Source of the DNA: Bacillota bacterium | GTDB lineage: Bacteria > Bacillota > Bacilli > Paenibacillales > Paenibacillaceae | NCBI GenBank assembly: GCA_023391635.1 | Contig: JAEWAQ010000083.1 | Span: 12,938 to 76,937, forward strand | Length of the DNA stretch: 64,000 nt | Direction of reading: 5' to 3' | In this document: positions 62,202-64,000 of the stretch, one piece after another | Numbering within the stretch: the first letter of the stretch is position 1 | Layout: every line of letters starts with the position of its first letter | The notes under the pieces: generated by a model | Seen by the model: the letters and a program-made list of their open reading frames with translations, nothing else | Database searches by the model: none | Told to the model about the DNA's origin: nothing | Translations under genes and position numbers: made by a program

Positions 62202-62215
62202 GCCGCCCTCACCCC

Positions 62216-62249
62216 CCATTCTCCACCACTTTCCACCACAATGAACCAC
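62216..62249 (-). promoter_or_regulatory. MraZ operator: four 10-bp-phased GTGG boxes
   Basis: On the leftward strand GTGG occurs at the complements of 62246-62249, 62236-62239 and 62226-62229, and ATGG at 62216-62219, exactly 10 bp apart. Phased GTGG/TGGG boxes are the known MraZ binding sites. They lie 15-48 bp before the mraZ start, close to the ribosome site. Confidence 0.8.
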
Positions 62250-62270
62250 TTACGTTGAATAATTCGCCCC

Positions 62271-62304
62271 ATAAAATAAAAATCCTGCTTCGGCAGCAGG
62301 ATTT
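62271..62304 (-). terminator. Terminator of the DUF4349 gene
   Basis: On the leftward strand AAATCCTGC pairs with GCAGGATTT (complement of 62296-62304 and 62280-62288), followed by TTTATTTTAT. It isolates mraZ from the upstream gene. Confidence 0.85.
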
Positions 62305-62347
62305 GTTGAAATTATTTTTGGGAAGCGTTGGCGGCGAATTCATGGCG

Positions 62348-62442
62348 GTGCGATTAGTGACGCAGCGACACTGTTTCGCCGCTCGGGCGCCGGGAACGTG
62401 CGATCAGTGGCGCAGCGACACTGTTCTGCCGCTCGGGCGCCG
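62348..62442. repeat. Two 50-bp direct repeats
   Basis: Two copies start at 62348 and 62398 with a period of 50 bp. Both carry GTGCGAT, GCAGCGACACTGTT and GCCGCTCGGGCGCCG with few changes. A short GAATTCATGG motif flanks the pair on both sides. Confidence 0.75.
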
Positions 62443-62463
62443 AATTCATGGGAGATTGCAATG

Positions 62464-63744
62464 TTAGTCTCGGTGGTTCGGGTTGTTTGAGCGGTCGGCA
62501 TTCGTGTCGTCGCCGGCATTCTCCCCAGTATCGGCTTTGGCAGATGCCTCATCCGCTATGATAGGTGTGGCTGGCAATGTCGGAGCGAACGAATGGTTCC
62601 ATTCTTTGCGCCTTTCAGCAGCCGCCTCTCTCCGTATGCGGGATTGTCTCCTCACGATGAAATAGACGGGAATGCCGACAACCGCCGCCACGACGAGAAC
62701 GGGCAACAATGCCGCCACGAACACGAGCAGCGCCTGGCCGAGCTGACCGAGCACTTTGGCGCTGCCGGTAAGCGCATCTGCGAGCCGTTCGCCTAACCCG
62801 CTTTTAGCCGGGTCATCCTTTTGCGCTTCCGCTTTTCCCTCATATATTCTGATATTCACGGTCGAGAACGCGACATTCTGATCCAAATACCGCATGCGCC
62901 CTTTAAGCTGCTCAATCTGTTCCTGTACGCCGGCCAGTTGCGATTGGAACTGGATCAGATCATCGGTTTTCGTCGCCTTATCCATGAACGCGAGCAGTCG
63001 CGCCTCCGCCGCCTGCTTGGCTTTCAGCCGCGAATCCAAATCCACATACTCCTCCGTGACGTCGCTGCCTTCCATCTGCATCTGAAGCTCTGGCTGGATT
63101 TTGCGAAGCTGGTCGAGGAACGAAGAGAAGCCGTCGGCCGGCACCTTGATGACGTATGTTGCGCCTTTCTCATTCGCACTGACATTATTATTGAATTGCA
63201 AAATGTAAGACCCGCTTAAGTGGATCACATCTTTCAGCTTCTCTTCCGCGGTTGCAAAGTGTTCGACTTTCATCGATACGTTCGCTTTGTAGATCACTTT
63301 GCGGTTCAGTCCGACGCCAGGGTCGGCCAGCGTGCCGATGCCGGCGTTTCCTTGGCCGGCAGCCGGAGCTCCCGCAACGGCGTCAGCCGTGTTCCCCTCT
63401 CGCGCCACCGTCAATGACTCATAAGCAGCCGCCCCTTCGCCCATCGCTGGAACGGCTTGCTCGGCGGGCGCAGGCGCCGCCTGGTTCGCCATGCTCATGG
63501 CGTTCAAATCCTCGGAAGCGTCTTTGCTGCTGCCGCTGCTGCAGCCGGCCAGCGCAAGCGCGAGCAAGGCCGCTAACGCGAAAAGGATCACAGCGCGGAG
63601 CCGCTTGACCCGAGCCTTTTCGCTGCGCTTCTGTTGGGTATGTGCTTGTCGGTCGCGTCCCTCCGCAGTTCCGCTTCTTCCTCGCGACTCCGCTGTCTCA
63701 CTGCAACCGTTTTCGAACATGCCGTTTCCCCTTTCCACGTACAT
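62464..63744 (-). CDS. DUF4349 lipoprotein
   Basis: The product has about 426 residues. After a basic N-terminal region rich in Arg and Glu, a hydrophobic segment ends in the lipobox ALALAGC (near Cys 67). A low-complexity Ala/Gly/Gln region (about 80-140) is followed by the DUF4349 domain: VIYKANVSMKVEHFATAEEKL, GSYILQFNNN and a coiled coil with QLAGVQEQIEQLKGRMRYLD. A C-terminal transmembrane helix (about 365-385) and an acidic tail follow. The start at 63744 has GGGGG about seven bases upstream; 63720 is also possible. Function is unknown. Confidence 0.8.
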   Translation of the reverse strand: MYVERGNGMFENGCSETAESRGRSGTAEGRDRQAHTQQKRSEKARVKRLRAVILFALAALLALALAGCSSGSSKDASEDLNAMSMANQAAPAPAEQAVPAMGEGAAAYESLTVAREGNTADAVAGAPAAGQGNAGIGTLADPGVGLNRKVIYKANVSMKVEHFATAEEKLKDVIHLSGSYILQFNNNVSANEKGATYVIKVPADGFSSFLDQLRKIQPELQMQMEGSDVTEEYVDLDSRLKAKQAAEARLLAFMDKATKTDDLIQFQSQLAGVQEQIEQLKGRMRYLDQNVAFSTVNIRIYEGKAEAQKDDPAKSGLGERLADALTGSAKVLGQLGQALLVFVAALLPVLVVAAVVGIPVYFIVRRQSRIRREAAAERRKEWNHSFAPTLPATPIIADEASAKADTGENAGDDTNADRSNNPNHRD

Positions 63745-63811
63745 GGAAATGTCCCCCTTCGTTGGTATCTGTTCTCTAGACGCAACAAGAGACCGATAGG
63801 TTGCTGGATCG

Positions 63812-64000
63812 TGCCCAACTTCCACCGTAGCCCGGCGCTTCGCCGAACTTAGGTACTTTCTATACCCAACTCCCGCCATAGCCCCGCATTTCGCCGAACT
63901 TAGGTACTTTCGGTGCCTAACTTCCGCCGCAGCCCGACATTTCGCCGAACTTAGGTACTTTCTATACCAAACTCCCGCCGTAGCCCCGCATTTCGCCGAA
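63812..64000. repeat. 51-bp tandem repeat array, open at the window end
   Basis: Units start at 63812, 63863, 63914 and 63965, each exactly 51 bp apart. The last copy is cut off by the window. The shared core reads CGCCGAACTTAGGTACTTTC, and the rest differs at a few positions. No ribosome site or long open frame fits it. It lies upstream of the DUF4349 gene. Confidence 0.9.

Noticed and set aside
63812..64000. CRISPR array
   Set aside because: The 51-bp units abut directly with no unique spacers and no cas genes are near. It is a tandem repeat.

Overview
The window looks like a chromosome segment from a spore-forming Firmicute of the Paenibacillaceae (Paenibacillus, Cohnella or a close relative). 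It has GC-rich Firmicute coding sequence and strong Shine-Dalgarno sites. It carries sporulation genes (spoIIGA, sigE, sigG, spoVD), a long form of isoleucyl-tRNA synthetase, a DivIVA/Ylm cell-division block and an SLH-domain protein. Placement below family level cannot be made from the sequence alone.

Layout. 1-5.4 kb is mixed: a small membrane protein, an SLH protein, ung, an HhH/SRPBCC fusion protein, a YuzF-like protein, a decayed integrase fragment beside tRNA-Leu, three tRNAs, a YycC-like protein and a 54-codon gene. 5.5-12.7 kb is one leftward operon with two LolD/MacB-type ATPases, a membrane-fusion lipoprotein, a very large FtsX-type permease and an extracellular solute-binding lipoprotein. 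12.9-19.8 kb has glnS, a NagZ-like lipoprotein, an ECF sigma factor with a membrane partner, and an ABC-2 exporter pair. 20.5-28.6 kb is the leftward pyrimidine operon pyrR-pyrC-carA-carB-pyrF-pyrE behind a PyrR attenuator; pyrB is not in it. 28.7-31.6 kb holds rluD, lspA, yteA and a DUF5665 gene. ileS follows under an isoleucine T-box.

35-62 kb is one long leftward cell-envelope, division and sporulation region. In transcription order it reads mraZ, rsmH, ftsL, pbpB, spoVD, murE, murF, mraY, murD, ftsW/spoVE, murG, murB, murA, divIB, ftsA, ftsZ, then spoIIGA, sigE, sigG, ylmC, ylmD, ylmE, sepF, ylmG, ylmH and divIVA. The right end has a DUF4349 lipoprotein and a 51-bp tandem array that runs off the window.

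Regulatory sites read from the sequence include a phased MraZ operator array, a sigma-H-like promoter before ftsA, a spoIIG-type promoter with a long spacer and an upstream Spo0A box, a sigma-F/G-like promoter before sigG, the PyrR attenuator and the ileS T-box. Most of the window is ordinary, well-conserved core genome. The less usual points are the ABC operon (exporter-type parts plus a binding protein and an AbrB-like tail on one ATPase), the HhH/SRPBCC fusion, the absent pyrB, the integrase relic at tRNA-Leu and the tandem repeats.
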